In this document: in pieces, positions 20,266-32,499 of the stretch | How the letters are laid out: each line of letters opens with the position of its first letter | How positions within the stretch are numbered: the first letter of the stretch is position 1 | Assembly (NCBI GenBank): GCA_017165825.1 | Contig: CM029377.1 | Span: 20,735,700-20,799,699, forward strand | Direction of reading: 5' to 3' | Source of the DNA: Hepsetus odoe | Lineage: Eukaryota > Chordata > Actinopteri > Characiformes > Hepsetidae | Length of the DNA stretch: 64,000 nt | Program-made: the position numbers and the translations under genes | The notes under the pieces: model-generated | What the model saw: only the letters and a program-made list of their open reading frames with translations | Told to the model about the DNA's origin: nothing | Database searches by the model: none

Positions 20266-20450
20266 ACCCATAACGTTACAGTGAAATACAACGAAATGCA
20301 TTCTCCATGCACCGTCCACCAGAGATATCCAGCATCTGGGGAGCAGTGATGGGGATGTTACCTTGAACAAGGTAACCTACTGGTTTGGGATTCAAACCCA
20401 TGACCTTCTGATTCTTGGACCTAGCTCCTAAACACTGGACCACCGCCAAG
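20266..20450 (-). mobile_element. SINE type A relative
   Basis: GTGAAATACAACGAAATGCATT, CATCTGGGGAGCAGTGATGG, then a decayed B box complement GGGATTCAAACCC and CTGGACCACCGCC at the right. Confidence 0.75.
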
Positions 20451-20579
20451 TGCGATTTCTGTGGCCTGAACTGCATGAGGATTGTCCCTTATCATTTGGA
20501 CACCGCTAATTATTGAAATACTTTAAGAGTTACTTTAAGAGAGTTTCTCAAACCTAGCACCAAACTGTGGTGTTACATT

Positions 20580-20740
20580 ATGTGGAGATACTCGTATTCT
20601 GTGGAGATACTCATTCCCAAAATAGTTACTCAAATCCTGGCCATTAAAGTTGTTCAAATACCGTAGAGTTACTCATATCCTGTGTTTATTCACATGACTT
20701 CCAAGAATTACTCTTATCTTACGAAATTACTCCAACAGAT
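20580..20740. repeat. ~21 bp minisatellite, right part
   Basis: Continuation of the 19818 array: TGTGGAGATACTCGTATTC and CGTAGAGTTACTCATATCCTG units. Confidence 0.65.
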
Positions 20741-20754
20741 CATAATAACTTTAA

Positions 20755-20960
20755 GCAAATACATTCCTGTACTTTTCACTTTATACTCTCAGTACATTAC
20801 TGTACTTTTCACTTTATACTCTCGGTACATTCCTGTACTTTTCACTTTATACTCTCAGTACATTACTGTACTTTTCATTTTATACTCTCAGTACATTCCT
20901 GTACTTTTTCCTTTATATTTTCAATGCATTCCTGTACTTTTTACTTTATGCTCCCTTTGC
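20755..20960. repeat. 33 bp minisatellite (CAGTACATTCCTGTACTTTT type)
   Basis: Six units, mostly exactly 33 bp, each with CAGTACATTCCTGTACTTTT followed by CACTTTATACTCT. The frame 20682-21077 therefore shows an 11-residue repeat (QYIPVLFTLYS). The same unit recurs at 63170-63362. Confidence 0.93.
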
Positions 20961-21662
20961 TCAAATGTCTTTCAAAGCTGCTCAGTCTGCAGAATTACTC
21001 AGCTCCTTCACAGACTGACTCAAAACCATTTCCTGATACAGTTATGCTGTCAGAACTTTTTGTTCGGAATTATTTGAACACTCTGTTTCCTCTTAATGAC
21101 CCTGCCTGAATGCAAAGGGAGTCCCAATGCACTCGTCCTGCATAATCTCTTTTTTTTTTTATTGATACGTTTCGAAAGTTATGCTTAACGTGAAAGTTAT
21201 GCTTAAATGTCTTACGAAATTTCAAAATGTTTTCCTCTGGTATCTTTGATGTCAGAAACACTTTGCTTCATTTTGCTTTCTTGTTTTATTCATGCCTTCG
21301 CTTTTGTTCCTTCGCTCATCTCTAAACGGACAGACATACTTATTTGCTCAGACCGTTTGGGTAATGACATGCTACCCAGAACAACTTGGCGGATTAGAAC
21401 CGGTTCCGGCATTCAAAACAATCTCTTTGTTAAGACTGAAGTTGTTCTGGCAGCGTTCATGAAACATTCAGAGCGTTCAAAGATCAGGTGATGAAAGTTT
21501 GATGCTTCCCAAAGAGCAGAGGCAAATGTCTCTGGCTGCACATCCCTGGGAATGTCTCAAGGAAAAACACCCTGAGCGTCTCTGGCCCCAAAGATCACCG
21601 AATAAGTTGCCTCTTTCAGGTGAAGAAGAGAGTGCAGGCAGGTGGAAAATAGGTTTAAACAG
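20961..21662. other. No gene or named repeat
   Basis: Single-copy-looking sequence with a T run near 21150. No frame with recognisable domains. Confidence 0.4.
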
Positions 21663-21850
21663 TGTTATCATTGCTTAAGTATCTTTGGTGGCTCCGAAGG
21701 TGTAGCCAGGTAATTGCAACAGTGTTTCAATTGGTTGCTAGGGTGTTGTTGGTGATTACTGTGGCATTGCAGGTAGTTGTTAAGGTGTATTTTTTTTTAT
21801 ATACTTCCCTACGGAATGCTCCTAGCTTTGGCAACAGCATAGCAACCATC
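21663..21850. repeat. GGTTGCTAGGGTG-type dispersed minisatellite
   Basis: GGTTGCTAGGGTGTTGTTGG and related AATTGCAACAGTG/GTAGTTGTTAAGGTG words. The same motif in the opposite sense (CACCTAGCAACCACC) is at 23200-23560, and again in this sense at 27065-27182. Confidence 0.6.
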
Positions 21851-21934
21851 TAGCATTAACAGGAACTGGAACTATCCAGCAGGAACTGTTTATGGGTATA
21901 TGGCTCACAAAACACGCAATTACAAAAGTACACA

Positions 21935-22860
<926 letters not shown>

Positions 22861-22864
<4 letters not shown>

Positions 22865-23060
22865 TTAATCAAACAAAGGAAAAAAAAGTCTAAGAAAAAT
22901 GATGACAGAATGGAGAGATAGAGGGATAAAAGAAAGAGAAAAATGAGAAAATGGAAAAGGGAGATAATGTTTAAAAGAAGCACAGGGAGGATGGGATCCG
23001 AGAGAGGAATGGGCGACGAAGGACGCCGGAGGTGAAAAAAAGCCAAGAACTTCAAGAACG
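22861..23060. repeat. Purine-rich tract
   Basis: A/G-rich continuation of the preceding (GA)n, with AAAAAA and GGAGGATGGG patches. Confidence 0.6.
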
Positions 23061-23194
23061 TGGTCGCTGCGTTTCTTACACCACGGCAAATCAGACTACG
23101 TGAAATTATGGGATGTCCTCAGGGTTCATGTGTGACATTTTTCCGCTCTAGCTGAGATGTTATACCCCCCTCCCCCACAGGCCTCACCCACTCC

Positions 23195-23560
23195 CACTTT
23201 GGAAACCATAGAAACTGCTTGGCAAGATCCCAGCAACAAAAAAGCCAAAAAAAAAAAAGAATACTGCAGAAAAAAAAATGGTGGATGGTGGGCGTAATAG
23301 ACATATATGTCAGATAGTAACCTCTCAGCAACATCCTGGTAACCACTTTGGAAACCATAGAAACAGCAAAGAAAATGACCTAAATTCTTCATCATCTGGC
23401 TAGCATGACCTGGAATGCCATTGCAACCCACTAACAATTTCTTTGAAACCACCAGACCACCTAGCAACCACCTGGAATACCAGATAAATCAACCTACAAC
23501 AAAACATGCAAACAGAAAAAATGTTTAATGAAATGGATTACCATAGCAACCGTTTGTAAT
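23195..23560. repeat. CATAGCAACC/CCTAGCAACCACC minisatellite
   Basis: Repeated GGAAACCATAGAAAC, CCACCTAGCAACCACCTGG and ACCATAGCAACCG words at irregular spacing. A related piece continues at 23740-23770. Opposite orientation to the 21663 and 27065 loci. Confidence 0.65.
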
Positions 23561-23904
23561 GTAACTGTAAAGAACAGACAGCAGTTATTAGTGAGGGTTT
23601 GAACTTCAGTTAAAGAAAGGTTTCAGATGTTGCCAACATTCAGGCATCAAGGTGACCTTGCTTTTTTGAAAAGGTTAGAAAGACAGAATGCTGTACACAG
23701 TAAAGACATATTTTGTGTAATTAAGCAATTAACACCTTGGTAACAATTTTGGAAACCTTAGAAACGAATTGGCAGCATCAAAGTAATGACCTAAAGTCCC
23801 AAAACAAAATTAGAAAATTAAACATCTCTGCAAAAACATGTGACCAGATGTGAACGATGTCTCAGAAGTTTTGGTGTGATTGAATCTTTTAAAATTGCTT
23901 TAAA

Positions 23905-24440
23905 ATTGATGCATTTACACCTGCATTTCTAAAATGGATCAGCTCAATCCCGATTCTTGAGGTCACCCTCAGGCCTTCTGATTTGAGTGATCAGGCTTAA
24001 AACTGGTTTGACACGGTGCAATCACACCTTCAAGTGTATCTGGATCCTGATGCAGGAAGTGTTTTGGATTAAAATCTGATTTATAAATGTAAAAATATTT
24101 ATGTGGATCCGCTTGATTATCCTGATTTTCAAAACTCATGTGACAACAAGATCTAGGAGTCACATTCCTCCTGGAGTGATCAGTTTTAAAACCAGTTTCA
24201 TGTGGTGCGTTCACACCTGCATTTCAAAGGTGAATCAGCTCAATCCCTATTCAATGCCCATTCTTGAGGTGACCAGGGGTCTCAGACCTTCTGATTTGAG
24301 CAATCAGACTTAAAACTGGTTTAGAATGTGCTGTGTTCATACTTCTGTTCATACTTATAATGCGCTGTGTTCATACTTCTAATGTGGATCAGCCTGATCC
24401 GGGTCCTGATTGTCAAGATGCATGAAGTGACCGGATCAGA
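23905..24440. repeat. Degenerate tandem repeat, ~95-145 bp subunits
   Basis: ACACCTGCATTTC plus GATCAGCTCAATCC recur at about 23920 and 24214. Each is followed by TTCTTGAGGTSACC, CCTTCTGATTTGAG and TTAAAACTGGTTT, making a superunit near 290 bp. Shorter GTGGATCCGCTTGATTATCC and GTGGATCAGCCTGATCCGG variants lie between. Confidence 0.8.
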
Positions 24441-25057
24441 GGAATGCGATGGCTAGAAAAAAAGAAAAAAAAAAGATGCCTCCTTTGATCAAGTATTGAC
24501 CTTTTAACGTCCGATGTTAGCAGCAGGTCGCATGACTTTTCTGGAAGCTTCACAAAAAGAAGCTTTTCGTGTTTGGAGCTCTTGTCCCGGGAGGCGAGTC
24601 AGGAAAAATCTATACAGAAATCATCATGTTCAACGTCCTTAAGTGGGTTGTAATTTTAATCCAGACTGGCATGTTTACGGGGATGAAGGCTGCTAGTTGT
24701 GATTTCCACCTCAAGGGCGAATGTTTGGGAGATGAATTTGCAGCGTTGGCGTGGAGGAAGGAGTAAAATGCTGGTAATTAAGCCATGCATTTCTCTCCGA
24801 ATGCATGTGCCGGCATAATTACTCTCAGCGGTAGATGACAGAAGCTTCTCTTAATTAAGACATGCTGCAAATGATGGGGCAGCTCAAGCTATTTTCAAAC
24901 GGGCCGAATTTCAGAGGCAGGAAAGGAAATCATGTTTTTTTTACTGAGCTCAGGTTAGTCAGGGAGCCCTGGATGACGGATGTGGATGAAACTGTTCGGA
25001 CTTCAATCTGAATTCACTTGCTGTGTGAACATATCACTCTTCTGATGGGCTTTCTCA
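24441..25057. other. Single-copy sequence with a candidate conserved noncoding element
   Basis: 24770-24960 contains TTAAGCCATGCATTTCTC, GCATAATTACTCTCAGC and TCTTAATTAAGACATGCTGC. These are TAAT-core-rich words typical of vertebrate developmental enhancers. No coding frame. Inference from style of sequence only. Confidence 0.25.
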
Positions 25058-25510
25058 TCTTTGACTGCACTGTGATGACTGTAAAGTTTGGTGGAGGAGG
25101 CATAATAGAACCGGATTGTTTTAGTTTCATCTTTGGACAATTCTACACCCAACCAAATACACCCAACTTTGTGGGAACAGTTCAGGGAAGGACCTTTCCT
25201 GTTCCAGTAATGACTCCGGCCCAAAGCAAGGTCCATAAATACACTGTTGGTTATGGAAGAACTTCACAAAGCCCTGACCCCATACATCCCCTTTTGGATG
25301 AACCAGAGCCAGATCTTCTCAAACGTCTGTGCTTCACAGATACCAATCCGGACAAACATTTCCAGGGACATTGTAAAATCTTTTGGGAACTTTCCAGGAA
25401 GAGTTGAAGCTGCTGAGCTGGAAACTGAAGACCAATATCATTATGATGGATTTGGAATGGGATGCCCCTGTAGGCCAGATGTCCCAATCCTAGCAGCTGT
25501 AACTCTGTGT
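25058..25510 (+). mobile_element. Tc1-like transposon remnant, 3' half
   Basis: GTAAAGTTTGGTGGAGGAGG, AACTTTGTGGGAACAGTTC, AGCAAGGTCCATAAA, GAAGAACTTCACAAAG and CCCTGACCCCATA follow the order of a teleost Tc1-like transposase gene. The first frame reads VKFGGGGIIEPDCFSF, matching the Tc1 GGGSVMVWGCF region. Frames shift repeatedly, so it is dead. Same family as 11210-12114, opposite strand. Confidence 0.75.
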
Positions 25511-26229
25511 TGTGCCTCATTTCATTGTCTACGTAAATGTGTGTGTGCCGTTAAATCTCTCTCACACACAGCGTCACGTTTCTAACTACGAATTACACAG
25601 GCTAATATTAACTACAGGATCACTTCCAGTTCAGTTCCATTACCTCCGTTCACTGCAGCCACTTGTCACTTCTTCATCCATGCCCTTCAACACACATCTC
25701 AGGGGTTTCAGACTCGTACTGTAATCTTACAATACAAGCCCATAAAATACACAAACAGTCCCTTTACATTCAGGGTTCCGGTTCCTATCTGCAATGGCCA
25801 ATGTTTCAAGTCAAGGTAGAACATCTTATTTTCTACTAATGTGAGACAGAACCAAAAATACCAAAAAGCCACGCTGACTCAACCAGATACAGGTGTGTAA
25901 AGGTTGCCAAACTTGAGCTGGATGCCAAGTTTCCTGCCCAAACCTCACCCTGAGGTCAGGCTGTACTGAATACTTCACCCAGTCTGGTCTCAATTTTTGA
26001 ACAAGCTTGGAGAACTTCAAGTTCCTCTGGCTCCTCCGGTTTCTCTAAGTGTTGACGCTACAAAGAACAGCCAACAGACCCCACACGCACTGACGGGAGG
26101 AGAATCAATGGCATGATTGTGGGCTGTACTACTGGAACCCGGAGCAGCAGTGCAGCCACACACTCCACCGATCGATATAGTTCAGGCATCCACTATTAAT
26201 GAAGTCTTCCAATACACAAAAAGACATTT
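25511..26229. other. No gene seen
   Basis: Unremarkable composition. No recognisable exon or repeat. Confidence 0.4.
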
Positions 26230-26233
26230 CAAA

Positions 26234-26236
<3 letters not shown>

Positions 26237-26272
<36 letters not shown>
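26237..26272. repeat. (AC)n microsatellite
   Basis: About 18 AC units. Frames over it are artefacts. Confidence 0.95.
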
Positions 26273-26273
<1 letters not shown>

Positions 26274-26319
26274 ATGTTCATGTACAGTTTCTTTTCTTCT
26301 AATTTTTTCCTGAATGTGG

Positions 26320-26425
26320 ACATGGGCGGTGCTGGAGTCTATCCAAGCTCTCACAGGGACGAATTCGTGGACACCCTGGATAGGTCACACACACTGGCAG
26401 AGGGAAAACACAATCACACATAAAC
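26320..26425 (-). mobile_element. Retroposon tail fragment, diverged
   Basis: GGGCGGTGCTGGAGTCTATCC, ACACCCTGGATAGGTCACAC and GGAAAACACAATCACACATA are decayed versions of the GACCTGTCCAGGGTG tail seen at 20050-20236 and 44255-44475, in reverse orientation. Confidence 0.6.
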
Positions 26426-26429
26426 CATG

Positions 26430-27064
26430 GAGACAACTTTTCTGTTGTCATCGATAAAGAGTTCCAAAATACAACAGCAGGTCCCAGGACTTAACTTGAT
26501 CTTCGTGAAGCTTCTTTAACAGAATTTCAGAGACATTTCAGATCAGGAGCCCCTGTGGATTAAAGCAGGAACACGTCTGCAAGGCTTCTCTTTCTGAGAA
26601 GGTGTCTAAATTGTGTTGTATCCGAAAATGGAGATCACTTATTTAATTTATTGACTATCAGATTTCCATTTATAGCGGCACGTGTTGTTTTTCCCAACAA
26701 ACTTTGACAAGGAAGTGTGGAAGCGGCGAGCTGTCCGATATCAGAGACGTCCCACTGTCTCCAGCTGTCGCGTCGACAACAGAGCAGCACAGGCACCAGC
26801 CGTGAGAGCAAACCTTCAGCAAACCACAAAAAGAGGGAAAACACTTCAGTGCGGTTTTCCTCCCACAAACCTCTAGTCTATCAAAGCACACACACACACA
26901 CACTGCAACCACTTAAAACACTTGCCTGCACAAAAATAAATACCAATACCAACCAACCATGATGTTGTGGTTTAGACTTTTGAACAAATCCCAAGTTGAG
27001 CGTCGTTGTGCACCAGTCCAGAAAACCTGACACTAGAGAGTGCTTTCCTTAAATAAACCTACAT
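26430..27064. other. No gene seen; short (AC)n
   Basis: Includes an (AC)n tract at 26886-26903. Frames at 26635-26962 on both strands overlap each other and show no domain. Confidence 0.4.
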
Positions 27065-27182
27065 GCCTGGTTAGCATGGTGCTGGTGGTGCAATGGTATC
27101 CCAGGTGGTTGCTAGAGTGGGGCTCCCACAGGTGCTCGGCATTCCAAGCGGTTGCTATTTCCACCGTTGCTATGTCCACCGT
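27065..27182. repeat. GGTTGCTAGGGTG-type dispersed minisatellite
   Basis: GTTAGCATGGTGCTGGTGG, GGTGGTTGCTAGAGTGGGG and GCGGTTGCTATTTCCACCG, as at 21663. Confidence 0.6.
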
Positions 27183-27384
27183 CTATATTTGCACGAGTGT
27201 GAGATGACCGATTACAATGATTTTCCAAGCTTGTTTAAATTTATTTACAGCCAAATATGATGAAAGTGCATAGAGAGGACAGTTATACTGAATGATGGGG
27301 GAGAGGGAGGACTGCACTACACAAATAGGGAGGGAGAGATGACATTTAAACTGAGTGATGAGGAGAGGGAGAATCACCCTACCC

Positions 27385-27760
27385 ACCCAGAGAGAGAGAG
27401 AGGACAGTTATACTGTAAGTGAACAAATCAACAAGAAGGCATTTCTGTCAGAACCACACACGCGCATGCACACACACACACGCACACACACACTGTTTAT
27501 AGCTGAGGGTGATTATTCAGCAGGACACACACAGGAAGAGGAGGATCAATGTATTCTCGCTCTCTCTCTTTCTCTCTCTCACACACACACATCAATAATG
27601 AGTCATTACTAAGCAGGGGGTGGAGAAAAAAGTAAGGAATGGAGAGAGAGAAAGGATTACAGTCAGAATAAGCAGCAAAAAGAGACAAAACAGAATATGG
27701 ATATTGAAGAAAGAAAGAATAAAAAAAAGAGAAATGGATGGTTTAAAAAATAGAGAGACA

Positions 27761-27812
<52 letters not shown>

Positions 27813-28030
27813 ATGGAGTAACAGATGGTGGTGTTTTTCATCTTCAGTAATGCAGAAATCTCTTCAAACTAAACTCCAGAACTCTGCATATGTTCCTGTG
27901 TGTGTGTGTGTGATTGTGGTGTGGTGTGGTGCTGACAAACACCTTCTTGTTTATCTGTTCACTTCAGTCTTGCTAATTCAGACTCATTTATACCTGCTGC
28001 TAACAGAACAGAACAGAACAGAACAGTGCA
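27385..28030. repeat. Cluster of simple repeats
   Basis: (GA)n 27392-27402, (CA)n 27455-27492, (CT)n 27558-27580, (GA)n 27762-27809, (TG)n 27896-27912 and five AACAG units at about 28002-28025, set in purine-rich DNA. Confidence 0.9.
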
Positions 28031-28144
28031 GAAAGAGAGAAGAAGTGAAAGGGAAACAGGAATAATGGAAGAAGATGGGGACAAAGACAAGAATGAAAAG
28101 AAAGGAGTGCTAGCTAGGGAGGAGGAGGAGATGCTTTTTATTGG

Positions 28145-28330
28145 TTTTACTGTGGGGTTAAGTGTTGGGGTTTATTGGTGGATATTAGTAGATGAATAGT
28201 GGGTTTTAGTAACAGTGGAGTTAAGTAGTTAAGTTGGGGTTTAATAGATTAAGAGTGGGGTTTAGTGGAATAACAGTGGGTTTTATTAGTGGGCATGAGT
28301 AACGTTAGGGTTTATTGGAGGGTGAAAATG
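28145..28330 (-). repeat. ~21 bp minisatellite, inverted arm
   Basis: GTGGGGTTTAGTGGAATAAC-type units. Their reverse complement (CCACTAAACCCCACTCTTAA) is the unit of the array at 28690-29180, so the two arrays face each other around an (AC)n tract. Confidence 0.85.
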
Positions 28331-28486
28331 TAATGTTTAATGGTTGTTTTTGAATTTAATTCATTTAAGGTCTGTGTCATACAGGATGTGTGTGTGTGTG
28401 GTTTATCTGAGCTCAAATGTATCATCTTTCTCTCAGAGTGCTGTATGATTTCTCTACAATATCGTGGAAAAACATGGATGTGCACA

Positions 28487-28487
28487 A

Positions 28488-28539
<52 letters not shown>
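28487..28539. repeat. (AC)n microsatellite
   Basis: About 26 AC units, lying between the two inverted minisatellite arrays. Confidence 0.95.
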
Positions 28540-28540
<1 letters not shown>

Positions 28541-28689
28541 CTTGAAATGAAGACACCACTCTTTTCATAATGCTGACTCCTGAGAATGTTAATTTATTTA
28601 CGGTGACAAATATATTTATATAAATAAATACATATACAATGCACTCACTCATAGAGGGGGAAAGGGGAAGACAATGATGGAGGGGAAAA

Positions 28690-29180
28690 TATCCACTGAA
28701 CCCCAGTGTTAATCCACTAACCCCCAGTGTTAACCTACTAAACCCCACATATAATCCATTAAATCCCAAAACTAAACCTCAATGTTAACCCACTAAACCC
28801 TAGTGTTAACCTACTAAACCCCGCCTTTAATCCACTAAACCCCACCACTAAACCCCAGCAATAATCCATTAAATTCCACTGTTAACCCACAAACCCCTAA
28901 CATTAATCCACTAAATCCCACCACTAATCGACTAAACCCCATTGTCATACCACTAAACCCCTTGGTAAACCCACTAAATCCCACCTTATCCCTCTAAACC
29001 CCACCATTAAACCCCACTGTTAACTTAGTAAAACCCACCACTAAACCACATCAGTGAACCCCACTTACCAACAGTAAAAAATCCTTCCATGAACCCACTA
29101 AAACCCCATGTTACCCCACTAAACCCCACCTTAATCCACTTAACCTCAACATTAACCTACAAAACCCAAGTGTAAGAGTG
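28690..29180 (+). repeat. ~21 bp minisatellite, CCACTAAACCCC type
   Basis: About 23 units of CCACTAAACCCCAGTGTTAA or CCACCATTAA variants. Most are 20-22 bp. The CCCTAA-like words come from the unit and are not telomeric repeats. Confidence 0.92.
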
Positions 29181-29799
29181 TGTAATATCGATTCGTTGTG
29201 AACTTCTGTTGCTTGTTTGCCACAATAGCCTTGTAGCTGGAGTGCTAAAACGCTAGTATGAAAGTCCAAACCTGGCTGGGCCGAGAGGGATGCTGGCGGG
29301 CTGGTGCTGCAGTTTTCGGCTGAATTATCGCTTTAATGACCTCGACCTTCCATTCAGCAGAGTGAGAGGATTTATTTTATTCACGTTGGGCTCACCTTCA
29401 TGATGAAACCCAGCTGCGGAAACTGAAAGGCCTCCACCTGCTCATCTGGGACGTGTCATACAGTCTTCATCATTAATAAATCATTAATTCAGCAGGTCTT
29501 AAAGCACCTCCTGATACTTTTCTTTAGAACTTTTTACAAAAAAAGTTGCGTTATGCATTTATTAAACATTTATTGAGCATATAATTCACATTTCCTACAC
29601 ATTTATTACCAAACATTAAAAAAGTTTCAAAATTATCCTTCTGTCCTCCACACCAGGTCTATTATATTCTTTAATTAAGTTTATTTTTATACATTTTAAT
29701 AAAATTTATTGCACATTTATTACCAATAAATGACAAATACTTAACCAACATGAGTTTTAAAAGACCTGCTCTGCAAAGCTTTCTCCTAAAGAACATTTA
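29181..29799. other. Single-copy sequence with a candidate conserved noncoding element
   Basis: 29270-29500 (CGGCTGAATTATCGCTTTAA, GAGGATTTATTTTATTCACG, TCATTAATAAATCATTAATT) is non-repetitive and rich in TAAT cores. No coding frame. 29570-29740 has short repeats of CACATTTATTACCAA. Inference only. Confidence 0.25.
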
Positions 29800-30640
29800 G
29801 GACACAATGGACAAACATTTTTGACAGTTCTTGGGACAAAACAGACAGATAATCTCTAAAAACGGACCTTATAAATGAACTTTCACAAACTGATGGAAAT
29901 TAAAGATAGACATGGATGATTAAAGTGAACATTCTGACTGGACAAAGTATGAGAGAGATGTGCATATTGGTGGATGTTCCATGTAGACAGGCCTTATAGA
30001 TGGACAAAATGGACAGATGCTCTACATTGATATATTGGAAGGTGTATCTAACTTGGGATGGTGGATAAATATGGAGTGGACAAAAAAATATTTTCTAGAC
30101 AAACGGATTGACAGATTTTGTAGGTGATCGTAGTGGAGAGATTATCTAAATGAACATAGTGGACATTTTTTCCAGAGAGACAGAATGGACCAATTTTGTA
30201 AAACTGAGAGGACAGGTGAACAAAGTGGACAGATTATCAAGACAAATTTAGTGGAAAATCTTTGATAGATAAACATAGTGGACAGATTATTTAGACAATG
30301 ATGGACATATTTTTTAGCTTGAACACAGTGGACAGATTTAAAAGACAAACAAAGTGGACAGATTATCTAGAAGAACATATATAACAGTTAATCTTGACTG
30401 CATGAATTAAAACTGTACAAATTATGTAAGGAAACAGGAAAGTGGTGGACACAGTGGAAAGACTTTCTAGCCAAACATAGTGGACAGACTATCTAGAAAA
30501 ACACAGTGGACATAATATCTTGACAAACAGTGGATAGGGTCTCTAGACACACAGTGGACAGGTTATCTAGAACCGCTTACTTGGCAAGTGAACAAAGTAG
30601 GCTGATTATCCAGACAAACACAGTGGATGAATATTCCTAG
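29800..30640. repeat. 26 bp minisatellite
   Basis: Units of the form GTGGACAGATTATCTAGACA plus about six bases (AACATA). Several consecutive units are exactly 26-27 bp (from 30222). The left 300 bp and the right edge are strongly diverged. Confidence 0.9.
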
Positions 30641-31025
30641 TTGACACGGTAGATGGACACTGAAATATAGGTTTCCTTCCTATATGTTGATAAACTATTA
30701 TGCATAAATTACACATAATTTCTGCATAAATTACACGTGCAGATTAAACCCTCGTGCTCTGCTGGAGACTCAGAGATTTTGGAGAAGCTTCTTTTAAAAA
30801 CCTGCACTTTCATCAGTGCTGAGACACAGACCTGCTATTTTCTACCCACAGCATCTTCTCCACCCGTCTCTCAGGGAATAATCTGGCTGAGCTCCCTCTC
30901 TTTTTCTCTCTCTCTCCCTCTCTCTTTTCTTATTTAAACGAGGTGAAAGCCAAAAGCAGCGCTGCAGAAATAGAGGTGGAGGCGTATTAGGGAGTTTGGC
31001 GTAATAAAGATTTGGCCACATAATC
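30641..31025. other. No gene seen
   Basis: 30945-31022 (AAGCCAAAAGCAGCGCTGC, GTTTGGCGTAATAAAG) is non-repetitive and could be conserved noncoding DNA. Otherwise featureless. Confidence 0.25.
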
Positions 31026-31026
31026 C

Positions 31027-31027
<1 letters not shown>

Positions 31028-31080
<53 letters not shown>
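31028..31080. repeat. (GA)n microsatellite
   Basis: About 25 GA units. Confidence 0.95.
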
Positions 31081-31081
<1 letters not shown>

Positions 31082-31189
31082 TGTGTTTACAGATGACAGG
31101 AGGAGGGGAGGAATATGTTCAGGGAGAAAGAGAGACTGTTCCTTTAATGAAAACATTACACACAGGAGCATAAAAGATTTGTCCAAATT

Positions 31190-31883
31190 ATTAATCTCTT
31201 TCTTTATTTCCCCCCTCCCCCCTCTCTGAGCACATTCCTCTTCTCATCTGCACGCCCTCTCTCTTTCTTTCTGTCTCTTTCTCTTTAGTTCTGTGTTCTT
31301 TCTAATTGGCTGGTGTTTGCAGACTCTCAATGTGTTTGTCTCTGCCCTCAGGACCCAAAAACTTCTCTGTCTCTCTCTCTCTGTCTCTCTCTTTCTCTGT
31401 CTTTGTGTCTCCCTGTCTCTGTAACCCAGATATCAGTGCCACTTGACAGACCTGAACTTCATTGTCACACATACACACACACACAAATCTAGGACTCTCA
31501 TGTCACTATTCTCCCTCTCTCCGTCTCAACCACTCCCCCTTTTTTTTTTACACTGTTTTCCATTTTTCTTTTTTACTCGCTTTCAGATTCTTTCACTCTC
31601 TCCATTATATTACCCTCTCTTCCCCCCCCTTCCTATTCTTCACTCTCTCTGCAACCCTGTATCCCACACCTTGCTCTCTTCTCTCTCTCCACCTCTCTTT
31701 CATTCATTTCTTTAATCTTCCCCTTTATTGCTTCCCCTTCTCTCTTCTCTTGGTCATGTTCCTCTCAGTCTTACTTTCCCTCTACTTATCTTTTTCACTC
31801 TCTTCATCTCTCTCTCCCTCCCCGTCACTAAGACTGTCTAAGGCTAGGAAGTGTGTCAATCACTCTTTTTCTCTCTCTCTATT

Positions 31884-31921
<38 letters not shown>

Positions 31922-32013
31922 TCTCTTTCTTCCTGATTCCGGTGTGTCATACAGAATATTTTCTAGGAAGGAAATATTATTTATTAAACACCCACCAAAC
32001 ATTCTCTCTCTTG

Positions 32014-32074
<61 letters not shown>

Positions 32075-32110
32075 ACACACACTCACTCACAGGGGTGTTG
32101 TGTCTGTGTG
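31190..32110. repeat. Polypyrimidine tract with (CT)n and (AC)n
   Basis: The plus strand is mostly C and T from 31190 to 31930, with (CT)n at 31885-31920, followed by (AC)n 32019-32083. The scarcity of stops in pyrimidine-rich DNA produces a 217-codon frame at 31462-32115 made of Ser, Leu, Phe and His/Thr runs. It is not a gene. Confidence 0.9.
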
Positions 32111-32270
32111 TTTAACTCTCCCAATAGCAGAAGGGTTGCCTGAGGCACTTTCACTTACAGAACAGCAGTTTTAACCAGCATCATCACTCACTCTCTCACA
32201 AACACACGAGTTTGCACGTGCACACACACACACACACACAGAGCTGCAAGTGTATCAGCAGAATTGGTTT

Positions 32271-32474
32271 GTGGTGGTGGTCCAGTGGTAGGATACTTGC
32301 CTATGGACCTATGGCTCAAGAGGTCCCAGGTTCGAATCCCACCTCTGGCACTACCACCACTGGGTCCCTGAGCAAGACCCTTAACCCTGAGTTGCTCCAG
32401 GGGGACTGTCCCTGTAATTAGGACATGTAAGTCGCTCTGCATAAGAGCGTCTGCTAAATGCTGTAAATGTAAAT
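32271..32474 (+). mobile_element. tRNA-derived SINE (type B), complete
   Basis: A box TGGTCCAGTGGTAGGATAC, B box GGTTCGAATCCC, body GAGCAAGACCCTTAACCCTG and tail AAGTCGCTCTGCATAAGAGC followed by TGTAAATGTAAAT. A good reference copy of this family. Confidence 0.94.
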
Positions 32475-32499
32475 TAGAGATCAGTGCATCGTTTAGGCC

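Noticed and set aside
20682..21077. 131-codon frame with YIPVLFTLYS repeats
   Set aside because: The same artefact of a 33 bp minisatellite.
28690..29180. Interstitial telomeric repeat (CCCTAA-like words)
   Set aside because: The words are part of a 21 bp unit and are not tandem hexamers.
31462..32115. 217-codon open frame
   Set aside because: It lies in polypyrimidine DNA and (AC)n. Composition is Ser/Leu/Phe/His/Thr runs with no domain; length is explained by the lack of stop words.
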